From Pelagerythrobacter rhizovicinus (GTDB lineage Bacteria; Pseudomonadota; Alphaproteobacteria; Sphingomonadales; Sphingomonadaceae), in assembly GCF_004135625.1 (NCBI RefSeq), contig NZ_SDPV01000001.1:363501-427500 (forward strand): DNA of 64,000 nt. Direction: 5' to 3'. The notes below the pieces were generated by a model that worked only from the letters and a program-made list of their open reading frames with translations, was not told the origin of the DNA and made no database searches. Below, in pieces: positions 43,083-52,396 of this stretch. The stretch's first letter is position 1. Each line of letters begins with the position of its first letter. Made by a program: the position numbers and the translations under genes.

Positions 43083-45320
43083 TCAGAAGCTGTGCCGCAT
43101 GCCGATCGCCACGCTGCGGCCGCGGAGCGGCGACTGGTCCTTGACGAACGAGGTGTGGACGTAGGCCAGCTCGTTGGTCAGGTTCGTGCCCCGGGCGTAG
43201 AGCTCGACCGACTTTCCGCCGCCGACGTCGAACCGGTAGGCGAGCGTCGCGTTGAGCATGTCGTAACCGCCCGTCGGCGTCTCGTAGGAAGCCACGCGGT
43301 CCTGCTTGAAGGTGTGGTAGTATTCGACGTCCGCCGAGACCGGGCCGGAGGTCCATTCATACCGCGCGCCGAGCCGCCCCGGAGGGATGCGCGGCAGGTT
43401 GTCGTCCTCGCTCTTGAGCTCGGCGTCGACGTAGTCGCCGAACAGCGTGACCAGCGATCCGGGCGCGAGCTGATGGCTGATCTGCCCGTCGATCCCGAAG
43501 AACCGCGCGTCCGCGGCGGTATAGACCAGCAGGAGATGGGGGCGGCCGGTCTCGCGCTCCTCCTCGATCAGGCGGGCGAAGATGTAGTCGTCGACGTCCT
43601 GGTAGAAGGCGCCGAGCTCGAACCGCGTGCGCCCGTCGGTCTTGCGGAAAGTCAGGTCGACCGACTTGTTGGTCTCGACGAGATCGGTCACCGGCGCGGG
43701 CAGTTCGTCGGAAATGGTCGCCGTGCGCGCCAGGCCGACCTCGTAGCTGTTGGTCGCGAGATTGTTCCCCCGCGCATAGAGCTCGCGCACGTTCGGCGCG
43801 CGCTGCGAGCGGGCGAGCGTCAGCCCGAGCGAATAGCCCGCATCGATGTTCCAGGTCGCGCTCGCCGAGACAGAGAAGGGATTGGGCTCGGACGGGGGAT
43901 AGTTCGACGCGAAATAGTCGTCGTAGAAGCCCGAATACATCTCCTCGATCTCCGGCGTCAGCTCGAATCCCGGGGGAAGAATGTAGTAGGACGTCCAGTG
44001 CTTCTTCACCGCGTGCATCGTGCGCCAGTCCTGCCGCACGCCGAGCTCGACATCGACCGGCCCGAACGCGCGCCGCTCGGTCAGGAACAGGCCGACGTTC
44101 TCGGTCTTCATGTCGTAGATGCTGTCGTAGCCGCGATAGACGTCGTTGACGTTGAGACCGCTGAAGGTGCCGTCGGTATACTGGACGCCGAACGTGCCGG
44201 TGAAGCCGAGCAGCGGGGCATGGGTCAGCTCGAGCCGCCCGTCGTAGACCTCGTTGCCGTAGCGCGCGAACAGGAACGCGCCGTCCATCTCCTCATGCAT
44301 ATAGTCGGTGTAGGACAGCCGCAGGCGGGTATGCTCGAGCCCCGGCAGCAGGCGGTCGTAGTCCGCGCGGATGTCGAAGCGCTCGCTGCGGAGGTCGATA
44401 TAGGCGGTATGATCGTCGGGCGCCGAGACGAGCGGCGGCGGGGTGCCGTGCGAGCCGCAGTGCAGGTCGAGGCCGTGGGTGTGGCACGGCGCGTTGGCGT
44501 GGCTGTGGCCCGGCAGGCCGTATTCGCTGTCCTGCCGGGTATAGGCGGCGCCGATATAGCCCTTCTCGGTCACCCATGAGGCGCCGAAGCTGTAGCTCGA
44601 CCCTTTGGCGTAGGAGTCCTTGAGCCGGTCGCTGCCGTAGGCGTCGGGGACGTCGTAGTCCTCGGCGACATGGCGCGATCCTTCCGCGTGCACGGCGAAG
44701 GAGCCGATGCCGGCGGTGACGCGGCCGACGACGGTCTTCTCCTCGTCGCCGGTGCCGTAGCGGACTTCGGTCGCGCCGGTATAGCCGCCCTGGGGCACGG
44801 CCTTGGGCACCTTGCTGTCGATCAGGTTGACCGCGCCGTTGAGCGCGTTGCCCCCGTAGCGGACCGTGGCCGGGCCGCGCTGTATCTCGATCGCGTCGAG
44901 CAGCAGCGGATCGGCGGCGATCGCGTGGTCGGGCGAAACGGACGAAGCGTCGAACAGGTTGGCGCCGTCGGTCAGGATCTCGATCCGCGGGACGGTCTGG
45001 CCGCGGATGACCGGGCGCGAGGCGCCGCCGCCGAAGCTGTCGAGGTGCACGCCGGGCAGGCCCGCGAGCGTCTCGCCGAGGCCGCCCTGGCGCCGGTGCG
45101 CGAGTTCGTCGCCGGCGAGGACCTGGACCGGCAGCGGCTCGCTCGCCTCCTCCCGCTCGAGCGAGGTGCCGGTGACCACGATATCGCCTCGCTGGCCGCG
45201 TTCGCGCGCCTCCTCGTCCGTGGCCATGTCCTGCGCCCCCGCGGCCGCGGGCGACACGAGCGCGATCGAAGCCGCGGAGAGCCAGAACCGCTTCCGCCGC
45301 GTGCAACCTGACAAATTCAT
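43083..45320 (-). CDS. TonB-dependent receptor, ZnuD-like zinc receptor
   Basis: This 745-residue outer-membrane receptor has a signal peptide (cut near AAGAQ), a plug domain (from about 45; GQTVPRIEILTDGANLFD) and a 22-strand barrel ending in MRHSF. A His/Cys-rich extracellular loop near residues 275-295 (HSHANAPCHTHGLDLHCGSH) is like the metal-capturing loops of ZnuD. A Zur-type box lies about 45 bp upstream. Zinc uptake is therefore the likely role. The ATG follows AGAGGGG. Confidence 0.85.
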   Translation of the reverse strand: MNLSGCTRRKRFWLSAASIALVSPAAAGAQDMATDEEARERGQRGDIVVTGTSLEREEASEPLPVQVLAGDELAHRRQGGLGETLAGLPGVHLDSFGGGASRPVIRGQTVPRIEILTDGANLFDASSVSPDHAIAADPLLLDAIEIQRGPATVRYGGNALNGAVNLIDSKVPKAVPQGGYTGATEVRYGTGDEEKTVVGRVTAGIGSFAVHAEGSRHVAEDYDVPDAYGSDRLKDSYAKGSSYSFGASWVTEKGYIGAAYTRQDSEYGLPGHSHANAPCHTHGLDLHCGSHGTPPPLVSAPDDHTAYIDLRSERFDIRADYDRLLPGLEHTRLRLSYTDYMHEEMDGAFLFARYGNEVYDGRLELTHAPLLGFTGTFGVQYTDGTFSGLNVNDVYRGYDSIYDMKTENVGLFLTERRAFGPVDVELGVRQDWRTMHAVKKHWTSYYILPPGFELTPEIEEMYSGFYDDYFASNYPPSEPNPFSVSASATWNIDAGYSLGLTLARSQRAPNVRELYARGNNLATNSYEVGLARTATISDELPAPVTDLVETNKSVDLTFRKTDGRTRFELGAFYQDVDDYIFARLIEEERETGRPHLLLVYTAADARFFGIDGQISHQLAPGSLVTLFGDYVDAELKSEDDNLPRIPPGRLGARYEWTSGPVSADVEYYHTFKQDRVASYETPTGGYDMLNATLAYRFDVGGGKSVELYARGTNLTNELAYVHTSFVKDQSPLRGRSVAIGMRHSF

Positions 45321-45362
45321 ACTGGTGACCCCTCTTGGCTGATGTCGAGGGGCAGGTAGATG

Positions 45363-45379
45363 ATGTTATACCATAACGT
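45363..45379. promoter_or_regulatory. Zur-type operator
   Basis: ATGTTAT-ACC-ATAACGT is an almost perfect 17-bp dyad matching the GTTATA-N-ATAAC core of proteobacterial Zur boxes. It lies about 45 bp upstream of the ZnuD-like receptor start. Confidence 0.6.
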
Positions 45380-45536
45380 CAACCAGGTAAGGCCGGGCCG
45401 GACGTGAACGAAGGCGGCTCATCCCTCGCGCTGCAAATCTTTCGGACGGGCAGGGGGGGCGGCGCGATTCCCGCGCCTGCCTGAATGGAGACCGGCGCCC
45501 CGTCCCGCCAACGGGACGAAGGCGACACGCCGCCGG

Positions 45537-45932
45537 TCAGCCGGGATAGCGCTCGAAGCGAGGGAGTTCGGGCAGCGACGCCTCCCACGGCAGTTCATCG
45601 GCGGTCTGCACGTGGATCTGCGGCGCGTAGTTTTCGGGATCGTCGAGCGTGACGATCTGGACGTCGACCAGCCCCGGCAGCATCTTCTCGTTCACGTAGT
45701 AGAGCCCGGTGCCGCAAGTGCCGCAGAAGTAACGCTCGGCATCGGGAGAGGAACGGTAGAGCGCGGGTTCCCCCTCGACGATCGCGAACTCCTCGTTACC
45801 GACCGCCATCCAGGCGACGCCGGCCGCGCCGGCGCAGCGACGACAATCCTCGCAGTGGCAGACCGAAGCATGCCTCGGCTCGCCCTCGATCCGATAGCGC
45901 ACTGCGCCGCAATGGCATCCGCCACCCGTCAT
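45537..45932 (-). CDS. GFA-family zinc protein
   Basis: This 131-residue protein belongs to the GFA (glutathione-dependent formaldehyde-activating-like) family. Zinc cysteines appear as GGCHCGAVRY, SVCHCEDCRRC and YFCGTCGTGLYY. The enzymatic role of most members is doubtful. A GGGAGAG site supports the ATG at 45932 over the longer form at 45977. Confidence 0.88.
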   Translation of the reverse strand: MTGGGCHCGAVRYRIEGEPRHASVCHCEDCRRCAGAAGVAWMAVGNEEFAIVEGEPALYRSSPDAERYFCGTCGTGLYYVNEKMLPGLVDVQIVTLDDPENYAPQIHVQTADELPWEASLPELPRFERYPG

Positions 45933-46015
45933 CGCACTCTCCCTTCGCTTCGTTTGGCCTTCGCCTCGTCTGGCCATCGATTCGCCAAGGGGAACATATC
46001 GGGTACGCCGCGGCG

Positions 46016-47317
46016 CTACAAGATGTACTTGGAAAGGTCGCTGTCCTCGGCGAGTTCCTCGAGCCGTTCGCGCACGTAGGCCGCATCGATCGTCACCGTT
46101 TCGCCGTGGTGATTCTCCGCCTCGAAGCTCAGTTCCTCGAGCAGCTTTTCCATCACCGTCTGCAGGCGGCGGGCGCCGATGTTCTCGACGCTCTCGTTCA
46201 CCTGTGCCGCGATTCGGGCGATCTCGTGCACCGCGTCGTCGCCAAGTTCGAGCGTGACCTGTTCGGTGCCGAGCAGAGCCTTGTACTGAGCGACGAGATT
46301 GGCGCGCGTTTCCGACAGGATGCGCACGAAATCCTCCTCGGTCAGCGCGCGCAGCTCGACCCGGATCGGCAGACGACCCTGGAGCTCGGGCAGCATGTCG
46401 GAAGGCTTTGCCACGTGGAACGCGCCGCTGGCGATGAACAGCACGTGGTCGGTCTTCATCGGGCCGTACTTGGTCGAGACCGTGGTGCCCTCGATCAGCG
46501 GCAGCAGGTCGCGCTGCACGCCCTCGCGGCTGACCGAGCCGCCGCGCACGTCCGAGACGGCGATCTTGTCGATCTCGTCGAGGAAGACGATGCCGTTGGT
46601 CTCCGCATTTTCGAGCGCGACCCGGGCGACGTCGTCCTGGTCCATGCGCTTCTCGGCCTCTTCCTCGACCAGCTTGTCCCAGGCGTCGGGCACCTTGAGC
46701 TTGCGCCGCTTCATCGGCGTCTTGCCCATCGCCTTGCCGAGCATGTCGGACAAGTTGATCATGCCCACGTTGCCGCCCATGCCGCCGAGGTCGAAGGGCA
46801 TCTGCGGCGCCTCCTCCACCTCGATCTCGACTTCGACCTCGTTCATCGCGTTCTGGACGATCCGCTCGCGGAACGATTCGCGAGTGGCCTCGCTCGCGTT
46901 CTCGCCGACGAGCGCCTTGAGCAGCCGGTCCATCGCCGCCTTGCTCGCCGCCTCGCGCACGGCCTCGCGGCGGCGGTCCTTCTCCAGCCGGATCGCTTCC
47001 TCGACCAGGTCGCGCGCGATCTGTTCGACGTCGCGGCCGACGTAGCCGACTTCGGTGAACTTGGTCGCCTCGACTTTCACGAACGGCGCGTCGGCCAGCT
47101 TGGCGAGGCGCCGGCTGATCTCGGTCTTGCCGCAGCCCGTGGGGCCGATCATCAGGATGTTCTTGGGGGTGACCTCGTCGCGCAGGTCGGGCGAGAGCCG
47201 CTGGCGGCGCCAGCGGTTGCGCAGCGCCACCGCCACCGCGCGCTTGGCTTCCTTTTGTCCGATGATGTGTTCGTCGAGAGCGGCGACGATCGCCTTGGGG
47301 GTAAGTGCTTCGGTCAT
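46016..47317 (-). CDS. hslU: HslU ATPase subunit of the HslVU protease
   Basis: HslU unfolds substrates for HslV. The 433-residue AAA+ protein has a Walker A motif [13 protein letters not shown], an inserted I domain (about 110-240) and Walker [13 protein letters not shown]. It ends with the conserved C-terminal SKYIL that docks into HslV. It lies downstream of hslV with a repeat-bearing gap of about 125 bp. Confidence 0.96.
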   Translation of the reverse strand: MTEALTPKAIVAALDEHIIGQKEAKRAVAVALRNRWRRQRLSPDLRDEVTPKNILMIGPTGCGKTEISRRLAKLADAPFVKVEATKFTEVGYVGRDVEQIARDLVEEAIRLEKDRRREAVREAASKAAMDRLLKALVGENASEATRESFRERIVQNAMNEVEVEIEVEEAPQMPFDLGGMGGNVGMINLSDMLGKAMGKTPMKRRKLKVPDAWDKLVEEEAEKRMDQDDVARVALENAETNGIVFLDEIDKIAVSDVRGGSVSREGVQRDLLPLIEGTTVSTKYGPMKTDHVLFIASGAFHVAKPSDMLPELQGRLPIRVELRALTEEDFVRILSETRANLVAQYKALLGTEQVTLELGDDAVHEIARIAAQVNESVENIGARRLQTVMEKLLEELSFEAENHHGETVTIDAAYVRERLEELAEDSDLSKYIL

Positions 47318-47331
47318 TTTCTTCCCATTGC

Positions 47332-47439
47332 TCTCTCCCCTTCAGGGGAGAGATACGGAGACTTGGCTGCGCAGCAGGCTAGTCGGAGTTGAGAGGGGGT
47401 CGCATTCCCCTCTCCCAACCCTCTCCCCAGAAGGGGAGG
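47332..47439. repeat. Hairpin repeats between hslV and hslU
   Basis: TCTCTCCCC-TTCA-GGGGAGAGA (47332-47353) is a 9-bp hairpin next to the hslU start. CTCCCC-AGAA-GGGGAG lies at about 47423-47438 beside the hslV end. Related C/T-rich sequence is seen near 4015 and 8166. Confidence 0.55.
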
Positions 47440-47443
47440 GGGC

Positions 47444-48004
47444 TTAGACCGTCTCCACCGTCACATTGCCGTTGGTAAACACACAGATGTCGGCTGCGAC
47501 CGCCATCGCCTTGCGCGCGATCTGCTCTGGGTCGTCCTCGTAGGCATCGAGCGCGCGGGCGGCGGCGAGCGCGTAGTTGCCGCCGGAACCGATTGCGGCG
47601 ATCCCCGCCTCGGGCTCCAGCACGTCGCCGTTGCCTGTCAGCACGAGCAGGGCGTCCTTGTCGGCGACGATCATCAGCGCTTCGAGATTGCGGAGGTACT
47701 TGTCGGTCCGCCAGTCCTTGGCCAGCTCGACCGCGGCGCGCATGAGCTGACCGCTATATTGCTCGAGCTTCTTTTCCAGCCGTTCGAACAGGGTGAAGGC
47801 ATCGGCCGTCGCGCCGGCGAACCCGGCCACGACCGCACCGTCCTTGCCGATGCGGCGGACCTTGCGGGCGTTCGGCTTCATCACCGTGTTGCCCATGGAG
47901 ACCTGGCCGTCGCCGGCGACGACGGTCTTGCCGTTCTTGCTGACGCCGATGATGGTGGTGCCGTGCCACTGGATCAGGCCGTGGCCCGCCGTGCTCTCAC
48001 TCAT
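47444..48004 (-). CDS. hslV: HslV protease subunit
   Basis: HslV is the threonine-protease chamber of HslVU. The 186-residue protein has an N-terminal extension of about 14 residues before the catalytic Thr in [14 protein letters not shown]; autocleavage before the TT is typical of alphaproteobacterial forms. Core motifs are [15 protein letters not shown] and [17 protein letters not shown]. It is upstream of hslU and probably in the sigma-32 regulon. Confidence 0.95.
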   Translation of the reverse strand: MSESTAGHGLIQWHGTTIIGVSKNGKTVVAGDGQVSMGNTVMKPNARKVRRIGKDGAVVAGFAGATADAFTLFERLEKKLEQYSGQLMRAAVELAKDWRTDKYLRNLEALMIVADKDALLVLTGNGDVLEPEAGIAAIGSGGNYALAAARALDAYEDDPEQIARKAMAVAADICVFTNGNVTVETV

Positions 48005-48064
48005 GCCGCGTTCTCGTCCATGCCGCGCGATATGGGGTGGCGCGGGCGGCGGTCAAGCGAAGCG

Positions 48065-48532
48065 CTAGACCCCCGGGCCGCCCGGACCGGCCGCACCCGG
48101 CGTGCCGACCTGACCGATATTGCCGAACAGGTCCTCGAAGAAGCCGCGTTCGCGGCCGAGGGTCGGCGTCGCGGCGCCGTCGGGGCTGAGGTAGACAACC
48201 CGGTCGAGCCCCGACTGTTCGGTCGAGAGGACGTTGCCCGCGGCGTCGAACTTCACCGCGAGAACCGAGTGCTCGCGGATCGTCGGGCGCACGAAGGGCC
48301 GGCGGCCGGTGGTGCTGGAGACGTAGTACCAGGTCTCCTCGCCGAACTGGCTGGTGAAGCTCGGCCGGCCGAGCGTGGCCGCGACCGAGCGTTCGTTGTC
48401 GATGCCGGGCTGGATCGCCGAAACGAGCGTCCTATCCTGGATGTATCCGCGATTCTCGCGGATCGCGCTGCATCCGCCCAGGGCCAGCGCCGCCACAACC
48501 GCCGCCACGCCCAAAGCCTTACCTGCCTGCAT
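48065..48532 (-). CDS. bamE: Outer-membrane assembly lipoprotein BamE (SmpA)
   Basis: BamE stabilises the BAM complex that folds outer-membrane barrels. The 155-residue protein has a lipoprotein signal ending in LALGGC, then the SmpA/OmlA domain: IQPGIDNERSVAATLGRPSF and EETWYYVSSTTGRRPF. GGAAGG precedes the ATG at 48532. The Gly/Pro-rich C-terminal tail is not part of the family domain. It is divergent from the CBP3 gene. Confidence 0.9.
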   Translation of the reverse strand: MQAGKALGVAAVVAALALGGCSAIRENRGYIQDRTLVSAIQPGIDNERSVAATLGRPSFTSQFGEETWYYVSSTTGRRPFVRPTIREHSVLAVKFDAAGNVLSTEQSGLDRVVYLSPDGAATPTLGRERGFFEDLFGNIGQVGTPGAAGPGGPGV

Positions 48533-48722
48533 CGAGAAACCTTCCGAAATCGACGCACGCGCCTTTTGCCAGGCGCGGCGAAACCTTCTATCGGCGCGAG
48601 CCTTACGGCGATGCGCGCGTGCTTGCAACTTTGCCGCTTGCGCGCTGTGCGGCGGCGGGGTTGAATTGCCCCTGAACATCGAACCGGACACCTGACCAAT
48701 TTGGGGACGAACACGAACGGCC

Positions 48723-49241
48723 ATGTCACTGCTTGCGAAGATCTTCGGTCGGCAGACCGATCCAAGGGAGCGCTTCGTGCCGCTGTGGCGCGCCGTCGTG
48801 GGTATCGCCCGCGAGCCGCAGTGGTATGCCGAATGCGGCGTCGCCGACACGCAGGAGGGGCGCTTCGACATGCTCTCCACCGCGCTCGCAGCAGTGATCG
48901 TGCGGATGGAGCGCGAGGAGGGCCTGCGCGCACAGGCCGCGCTGCTGACCGAGCTGTTCGTCGAGGACATCGAAGGCCAGCTTCGCCAGCAGGGGATCGG
49001 CGATCCGACGCTCGGCAAGCGCGTGGGCAAGCTGATGAGCGCGCTCGGCGGCCGCATCGGCGCCTACCGCGCGGGGCTCGCGGACACCGGCGATGCGGCG
49101 CTGACCGACGCAGTGACCCGCAACGTCACGTTCGGCGAGGGCGGTAGCCCCGCTTGCGTCGCCGCACGGCTGCGCGCGCTCCACCGCACCCTGCAGCAAA
49201 CCCCGGACGATGCCCTGCTGCGGGCGGAGATCGCACGATGA
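48723..49241 (+). CDS. Ubiquinol-cytochrome c chaperone (CBP3) family protein
   Basis: CBP3 helps assemble cytochrome b of respiratory complex III. The 172-residue helical protein shows the family signature FVPLWRAVVGIAREPQWYAE and FVEDIEGQLRQQGIGD. It overlaps the following DUF177 gene as ATGA. Confidence 0.9.
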   Translation: MSLLAKIFGRQTDPRERFVPLWRAVVGIAREPQWYAECGVADTQEGRFDMLSTALAAVIVRMEREEGLRAQAALLTELFVEDIEGQLRQQGIGDPTLGKRVGKLMSALGGRIGAYRAGLADTGDAALTDAVTRNVTFGEGGSPACVAARLRALHRTLQQTPDDALLRAEIAR

Positions 49242-49753
49242 GCGAGAGCGAACTGTCCCGGATCGTCAAGCTGCGCCAGATCGACGCCCGCCCTATGCGG
49301 ATCGAGGCGGATGCGGAGGAACGCGCGGCGCTCGCCGAGCGCTTCGGGATCGTTTCGGTGGAGCGGCTCGCTGCAGACGTCACGCTGGAGCGCGAAGGCG
49401 AGGAGGTGGCGGTGTCGGGCCGGCTCGAGGCGAATATCGTGCAGACCTGCGGCATCTCGGGCGAGGATTTCCCGGTCCGCATCGACGAGCCGATTGCCCT
49501 GCGTTTCGTCCCCGAGGTGGCGCGCAGCGTGCCCGATGAGGAAATCGAGCTGGAGGAAAGCGAACTCGACGAGATCGAGTATAGCGGGGATGCCTTCGAC
49601 CTCGGCGAAGCGGTCGCCCAGTCGCTCGGCCTCGCGATCGATCCCTACGCGACCGGCCCCAACGCGGACGTCGCGCGCAAGGAAGCCGGCATCCTCGAGG
49701 AAGGCGCCGCTGGCCCGCTCGCCGAAGCGCTCAGAGCGCTGAAGAAGGACTGA
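49238..49753 (+). CDS. DUF177 (YceD-like) protein
   Basis: This 171-residue acidic protein contains the DUF177 pattern LEANIVQTCGISGEDFPVRI and the acidic stretch DEEIELEESELDE. YceD relatives influence 23S rRNA or ribosome assembly. The usual neighbour rpmF (L32) is absent here. It is cotranscribed with CBP3. Confidence 0.87.
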   Translation: MSESELSRIVKLRQIDARPMRIEADAEERAALAERFGIVSVERLAADVTLEREGEEVAVSGRLEANIVQTCGISGEDFPVRIDEPIALRFVPEVARSVPDEEIELEESELDEIEYSGDAFDLGEAVAQSLGLAIDPYATGPNADVARKEAGILEEGAAGPLAEALRALKKD

Positions 49754-49846
49754 GCGCCCCGTCAGCTCTTGCAGGACCTCGCAGCCACAAGCCGGGCACC
49801 GCCGGCTCGTGCCCGACTGGACGAGGAGCAGGAGACCGGCCGCGGG

Positions 49847-50809
49847 CTAGCGCACCGCAGCCGCCGCGATCGCGGCGATGTGGCGATGGTCGGTGCCGCA
49901 GCAGCCGCCGAGTACCGCAAGATGCGGCAGCGCGGCGACCAGTTCACCATATTCGCGGCCGAGCTCCGCCGGATTGCCGGCGTCGAGTTCCTCCATTCCG
50001 TCGAGTTCGGCATGGCTGAGCCGCGAGGCATTGGCCCGCAGGCCCCTGATCCGCCCGGTCCACCCGCCGCCGGCGAGCAGCGCCGGGCTGAAGTGGGAGG
50101 GATGCGCGCAGTTGATCATGTAGTAGGCCGGCCCGCCGCCCGTCGCCTGGTCGACTGCGGCAATGGCCTGCTCCAGCGTATCGCCGGTCGGCAGCCGCGA
50201 GTCGGTCTCGACCGTGAACGAAATGGCCGAGGGGAGGCCCGCCTCCTGCCCTGCTTGCACGATCCCGATCGCCTCGGGGACATTGGTGATCGTAATGCCG
50301 GCGATCATGTCCGCACCGGCCTCCCCGAACGTCCGCGCCTGCCATGAATGGTACTCGCGGGCTTCCTGCACGCTCATGATTTCCGCGGGGTTGTAGCCGT
50401 CGCCGCGCGGGCCGATGCAGCCGCTCACCACGATCGGGCACTCCGCCGTCTCGTGCCGCGCCCGCAGGTCGACCAGCATCTCGATCGCCTCATGGTTGTA
50501 GGCCGCGAGTTCTCCCAGCGACATGCCGAGCGGTTCCGCCCAGTCGCGGCTCGACCGCCAGGTTGCGCTTTCCAGCACGAAACCGGCTTTCGCCTCTTTG
50601 GCGATTGCCAGATACGTTTCGAAATAGCGCTCCAGATGCGCGCGGCCGCCGGGCTTGCGCAGCATGTCGATGGCGGCGAAGCAGGCGAGGTCCACCCCCT
50701 CCTGGAAAAGCAGCGTGGTCTCCAGACCGCCGTCGGTCAGGAACAGCTTTCCCTGGAGCTGCGGCAGGTCGTGGCCCGTGATTGGCGTAGCCGTCAAAGT
50801 TTCGGTCAT
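49847..50809 (-). CDS. Homocysteine S-methyltransferase family protein
   Basis: This 320-residue TIM-barrel enzyme probably transfers a methyl group from S-methylmethionine, or another donor, to homocysteine. Zinc ligands are the Cys of MINCAHPSHF and the Cys pair of VLGGCCGTD. It opens LFLTDGGLETTLLF. It resembles MmuM-type rather than MetH-type enzymes, since no cobalamin domain is present. A TetR regulator is divergent. Confidence 0.88.
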   Translation of the reverse strand: MTETLTATPITGHDLPQLQGKLFLTDGGLETTLLFQEGVDLACFAAIDMLRKPGGRAHLERYFETYLAIAKEAKAGFVLESATWRSSRDWAEPLGMSLGELAAYNHEAIEMLVDLRARHETAECPIVVSGCIGPRGDGYNPAEIMSVQEAREYHSWQARTFGEAGADMIAGITITNVPEAIGIVQAGQEAGLPSAISFTVETDSRLPTGDTLEQAIAAVDQATGGGPAYYMINCAHPSHFSPALLAGGGWTGRIRGLRANASRLSHAELDGMEELDAGNPAELGREYGELVAALPHLAVLGGCCGTDHRHIAAIAAAAVR

Positions 50810-50912
50810 CTCGTGTCTCCTCTATGGGTGAGGGCGCGAGCCCAGGCGGCCCTCCCACCACGGACAGAAGCGTGGTAGAAGGTGCACGAGGTCGCGCCGA
50901 AAAGGTGGGCAC

Positions 50913-50964
50913 AATCTACCGGTGGGTCTGCGACCGATTCTAGCGGGCCCATGGTCGGTAGATT
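50913..50964. promoter_or_regulatory. Candidate TetR operator half-sites
   Basis: AATCTACCG (50913-50921) and CGGTAGATT (50956-50964) are exact complements 34 bp apart. They lie between the divergent methyltransferase and TetR genes. They could be two operator halves or a looping pair. Confidence 0.3.
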
Positions 50965-51031
50965 CGAAGAGCCCGGCAAACTGCTGTTTTGGCAGGCCTG
51001 TTTTTCAGGTCGCAAGGAACGGAGGGAGGCG

Positions 51032-51694
51032 ATGCACGGCACTCTCGAGCCGAAGAACCGACCGGCGGTACAGTCCGCCGAGCTGACCAAAGGCGAACGC
51101 ACGCGTCAGCGGCTGATGGACTTCGCCGAAGAAGCGGTACTGCGCAAAGGATTCGCCGCGACCTCGATCGACGAGCTCGTCGAAGCCACGGGGATCACCA
51201 AGAGCGGCTTCTTCTATCACTTCCGCGACAAGGACGACCTGGCGATGCAACTCGTCGCCCGCTTCGTCGAGCGCGACAGCGAACTTCTCGACGAACTCGC
51301 GCAGCGTGCGCGGACGCTCTCGGACGATCCGCTGCAAAGCTTCCTGATCTTCCTCAGGCTCTTCGCCGAGATGATGGACGACTTGCCCAACGTTCATCCG
51401 GGCTGCCTCGTCGCATCGGTGATCTATCAGGACCGCGCCTTCAACCGGGAAGTCTCGGCCATGGCGTCCGACGCGATCCTGCTCTGGCGCGGACGCTTCC
51501 ACGAATGGCTGAGCCGGATCGCCGATCGCTATCCGCCGAAGATCGAAACCGATCTCGTGGCGCTCGCCGACCACTTCAGCGTCGTGGCGGATGGTGCAAT
51601 CGTCACCTCTCGGGCCTTGAAGGACAAGGAGGTGGTCGGCCGCCAGGCGCGGCTGCTGCACGACTACGTCAAATTGTTGTTCGACGGACGCTAG
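51032..51694 (+). CDS. TetR-family transcriptional regulator
   Basis: This 220-residue repressor has the TetR HTH at about residues 20-70 (RKGFAATSIDELVEATGITK, then SGFFYHFRDKDDL). The C-terminal domain carries NVHPGCLVASVIYQD, typical of the AcuR/NemR-like group that often controls detoxification. GGAGGGAGG precedes the ATG at 51032. Confidence 0.9.
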   Translation: MHGTLEPKNRPAVQSAELTKGERTRQRLMDFAEEAVLRKGFAATSIDELVEATGITKSGFFYHFRDKDDLAMQLVARFVERDSELLDELAQRARTLSDDPLQSFLIFLRLFAEMMDDLPNVHPGCLVASVIYQDRAFNREVSAMASDAILLWRGRFHEWLSRIADRYPPKIETDLVALADHFSVVADGAIVTSRALKDKEVVGRQARLLHDYVKLLFDGR

Positions 51695-51745
51695 CCGCGC
51701 CGCACACGAGCACCGATCGCGCGCTACGAAGGCGCTTGGCGGTCC

Positions 51746-52291
51746 TTAGAACGGAATATCGTCGTCGAGGTCGTCGAAGTTCGAGCCCCCGCGCGATCCC
51801 GAACCCTGGCCGCCGCCCGAGCCTTGGCCGCCGCCCTGATTCCAGCCGCCGTCGTTTCCGCCCGAAGAGCCGCCGCGGTCCCAACCGCCGCCGCCGCTAC
51901 GCTGGCCACCGCCGCCGCCGCCGCCGCCGCCCGCGCCCGGCGGGCCGTCGAGCATGGTCAGCGTGCCGTTGAAGCCGCGCAGCACGATTTCGGTCGAATA
52001 GCGGTCCTGCCCGTTCTGGTCCTGCCACTTGCGGGTCTGGAGCTGGCCCTCGATGTAGACCTTGCTGCCCTTGCGCAGGTAATTCTTGGCGACGTTGATC
52101 AGCCCTTCGGAGAAGATCGCCACGCTGTGCCACTCGGTCCGCTCCTGCCGTTCGCCGGTGTTGCGGTCCTTCCATTGCTCGCTGGTCGCGATGCGCAGGT
52201 TGCACACCGCGCCGCCGTTCTGGAACTCGCGTACTTCGGGATCGGCGCCGAGATTGCCGATGAGCATGACTTTGTTGAGGCTGCCGGCCAT
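51746..52291 (-). CDS. ssb: Single-stranded DNA-binding protein
   Basis: SSB coats single-stranded DNA in replication and repair. The 181-residue protein has the OB fold ([20 protein letters not shown] to about residue 110), a Gly-rich linker with a poly-Gly run, and the acidic tip DDLDDDIPF that recruits partner proteins. The ATG at 52291 is the family start. Confidence 0.96.
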   Translation of the reverse strand: MAGSLNKVMLIGNLGADPEVREFQNGGAVCNLRIATSEQWKDRNTGERQERTEWHSVAIFSEGLINVAKNYLRKGSKVYIEGQLQTRKWQDQNGQDRYSTEIVLRGFNGTLTMLDGPPGAGGGGGGGGGQRSGGGGWDRGGSSGGNDGGWNQGGGQGSGGGQGSGSRGGSNFDDLDDDIPF

Positions 52292-52396
52292 GGATTCGCT
52301 TTCCTCTTTCGGGTGTGGCGAACGGCTTAACCAATGGGCCCAAGCCGCGCCACCCCGAGACCGGGCCAATCCTGAGGATATTTTCGCCCGAAGCCG

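Noticed and set aside
50810..50900. SAM or SAH riboswitch before the homocysteine methyltransferase
   Set aside because: GC hairpins are present, but none of the conserved core sequences of known SAM or SAH riboswitches could be recognised.
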